DNA from: Thalassotalea loyana
GTDB lineage: Bacteria > Pseudomonadota > Gammaproteobacteria > Enterobacterales > Alteromonadaceae
Length of the DNA stretch: 64,000 bases
Assembly (NCBI RefSeq): GCF_030161435.1
Contig: NZ_BSSV01000002.1
Coordinates: 310,001 to 374,000, forward strand
Direction of reading: 5' to 3'
This document shows positions 62,772-64,000 of this stretch, piece after piece (position 1 is the first letter of the stretch; the number at the start of each line of letters is the position of its first letter). Below the pieces are notes generated by a model. It made no database searches. It was not told the DNA's origin and saw only the letters and a program-made list of their open reading frames with translations. A program made the position numbers and the translations under genes.

Positions 62772-63572
62772 ATGTCCCGATCGCGTTTTTTGGCTTTAGT
62801 TATCAGCATGTTGCCTTTTACAGGGCAAACACAAGAGGAACTAGTGATTTATACGGAACACTTTCCTCCCTATAATTTTCAAATCAATAATAAGATTCAA
62901 GGCATCAACATCGATCTTATTAAATCTGCATGTAAAAATGCCGATATTGATTGCGACTTCGAACTGTATCCATGGCAGCGCGCATACAAGAAATCATTAA
63001 AAACAGAAAATGCTGGGCTTGTATCTACCGCCTACACAGAAGAGCGTGAATCACTGTTTCAATGGGTTGGTCCGCTTGTTTCCGGCGCATCGTGCTTTTA
63101 TAAGCTAAAAGCACGACATGATATTGTCATTAACGAAAAGAATGATTTACTCAACTACTCAATAGGCCTGCCATGGTCTGATGTTTATGAGGAAATATTA
63201 AAGAATTGGGGATTTGAAAAGGGAACAAACTACGTTACCTTTTCTGAAAAATACGCATACGCTAACGCGTTCAAATCGGACAAACTTGATTTATTCATCG
63301 CGTCAAATGTCACCCTACCTCGCCATTTGAGTAAGCTAAACCTATCATTTGAAGATGTTGAACCCGTCTATTTACTCGAAGATCCAGACTTAGGTGGCAA
63401 CTACCTAGCCTTAAATAACAATGTTGACCAACACACAGTAGATAAACTGCAACAAGAAGTTGAAAAATTAATGAGTTCATCGACTCCAGATGATTTGCAA
63501 GAGCACTATATCCGATCACGATTATCTGATCCTAATAACCGCAGTAACATCGCTAGACAATGCCGAATTTAA
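62772..63572 (+). CDS. Periplasmic solute-binding protein, family 3 type
   Basis: About 266 residues from ATG 62772; a TTG three codons earlier is possible. Signal peptide MSRSRFLALVISMLPFTGQT. VIYTEHFPPYNFQINNKIQG is the usual family 3 start, with DFELYPWQRAYKKSLKTENA and TAYTEERESLFQWVGPLVSG. No permease or ATPase genes nearby, so it is an orphan binding protein, possibly a sensor. Confidence 0.8.
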   Translation: MSRSRFLALVISMLPFTGQTQEELVIYTEHFPPYNFQINNKIQGINIDLIKSACKNADIDCDFELYPWQRAYKKSLKTENAGLVSTAYTEERESLFQWVGPLVSGASCFYKLKARHDIVINEKNDLLNYSIGLPWSDVYEEILKNWGFEKGTNYVTFSEKYAYANAFKSDKLDLFIASNVTLPRHLSKLNLSFEDVEPVYLLEDPDLGGNYLALNNNVDQHTVDKLQQEVEKLMSSSTPDDLQEHYIRSRLSDPNNRSNIARQCRI

Positions 63573-63602
63573 TTCTCGCCACCTAAGTGTTCAAAGTTTT
63601 TA

Positions 63603-64000
63603 TCATTGGCCGTTTTGCTTCCTCGCCTGAGATACCAAGTAATCGGCTACCGCTTGATAAGCAGGCAATGATGTAACGTCTATGACACTATTCCCAGCAA
63701 CAGGATGTGATGCCAACCTAACAAGTACCATGTTTGCAGTCGGGTCGATATAAATCGTCTGGCCATGCACGCCTCTTGCGGCATATGCGTTATTTTCATT
63801 ATGAAAATGCCACCACATACTTCGATAACTTCCTTCAGGTAAAGTAGAAAAACCGCCATACCCGAATGCCTTTTTGTCACCCCCTTGACGGATGCTCGCT
63901 ATTACACTTTTTGGCAATACTTGCTTTCCTTCAAGCACTCCCTGGTTGAGCATGACATCACCGACTCTCGCCAAATCTCGAAGTGAAGCGCTTAAGCCTC
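63603..64000 (-). CDS. Serine beta-lactamase family protein, C-terminal part
   Basis: About 132 residues, open to the window edge. GLSASLRDLARVGDVMLNQG, YGGFSTLPEGSYRSMWWHFH and ARGVHGQTIYIDPTANMVLV (the HGxT/G active-site motif HGQ) are typical of class C-like esterases/DD-peptidases. The catalytic SxxK lies outside the window. It converges with the solute-binding protein gene. Confidence 0.82.
   Translation of the reverse strand, partial: GLSASLRDLARVGDVMLNQGVLEGKQVLPKSVIASIRQGGDKKAFGYGGFSTLPEGSYRSMWWHFHNENNAYAARGVHGQTIYIDPTANMVLVRLASHPVAGNSVIDVTSLPAYQAVADYLVSQARKQNGQ

Overview
The window joins the right-hand part of a prophage (position 1 to about 24,250, continuing off the left edge) to a gammaproteobacterial chromosome segment (about 24,250 to 64,000). 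Gene content and order (rpoE-rseABC with divergent nadB, sdhE-ygfX, ygfZ, slyD, oadGAB, recX-alaS-csrA-tRNA-Ser-tRNA-Arg, ccoG, nhaR/nhaA, a PEP-CTERM protein, TonB receptor and sodium-dependent systems) suggest a marine member of the Alteromonadales, probably Colwelliaceae (Thalassotalea/Colwellia-like). That placement is inference. By eye the prophage is more GC-rich than the chromosome.

Prophage, leftward arm (16,557 down to 1): lambda O/P-like replication genes with an iteron-like repeat block, a VRR-NUC nuclease, a Mor-type activator, lysis genes, small and large terminase, a Mu gp29-type (DUF935) portal, and a 1328-residue MuF head protein carrying a kinase-like and a possible ADP-ribosyltransferase-like domain. 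A translationally coupled small gene follows the MuF gene. Then comes a 4.4-kb operon of small genes led by an ArdB/KlcA-type antirestriction gene, with its own strong promoter whose spacer holds a repressor-type palindrome. After a terminator, the Mu I-type protease gene runs off the window. Rightward arm (16,923 to 22,749): CI-like repressor, small genes, RecE-like exonuclease, RecT annealing protein, two AlpA-like proteins and an adenine methyltransferase. A tyrosine integrase closes the element. The head and Mor genes are Mu-like, but integration, recombination and replication are not.

The right attachment site lies in the 5' end of lepA. Thirteen codons of lepA (MKHIRNFSIIAHI) survive at 24,249-24,287 behind rseC, then the reading frame runs into prophage sequence and stops. 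The rest of lepA must lie left of the window, either broken or rebuilt by the prophage.

Chromosome: 24,507-31,343 holds the envelope-stress sigma factor operon, nadB, succinate dehydrogenase assembly, ygfZ and slyD. 31,400-34,586 is the oxaloacetate decarboxylase sodium pump. 34,960-39,649 is the tRNA-Arg/tRNA-Ser array (three intact and three decayed Arg copies) with csrA, alaS and recX. 39,830-48,486 holds a lipoprotein, a MerR regulator, a PEP-CTERM protein, an AraC-HDOD fusion, ccoG, a MocR regulator and a hydrolase. 48,503-54,849 is a light and oxidative damage cluster: three photolyase/cryptochrome families, DUF2256, a DUF417 membrane protein and a divergent double cupin. 54,919-64,000 holds yjdM, an AbgT transporter, a TonB receptor, nhaR/nhaA, a Rap1a-like protein, HutD, a solute-binding protein and the end of a beta-lactamase-family gene.
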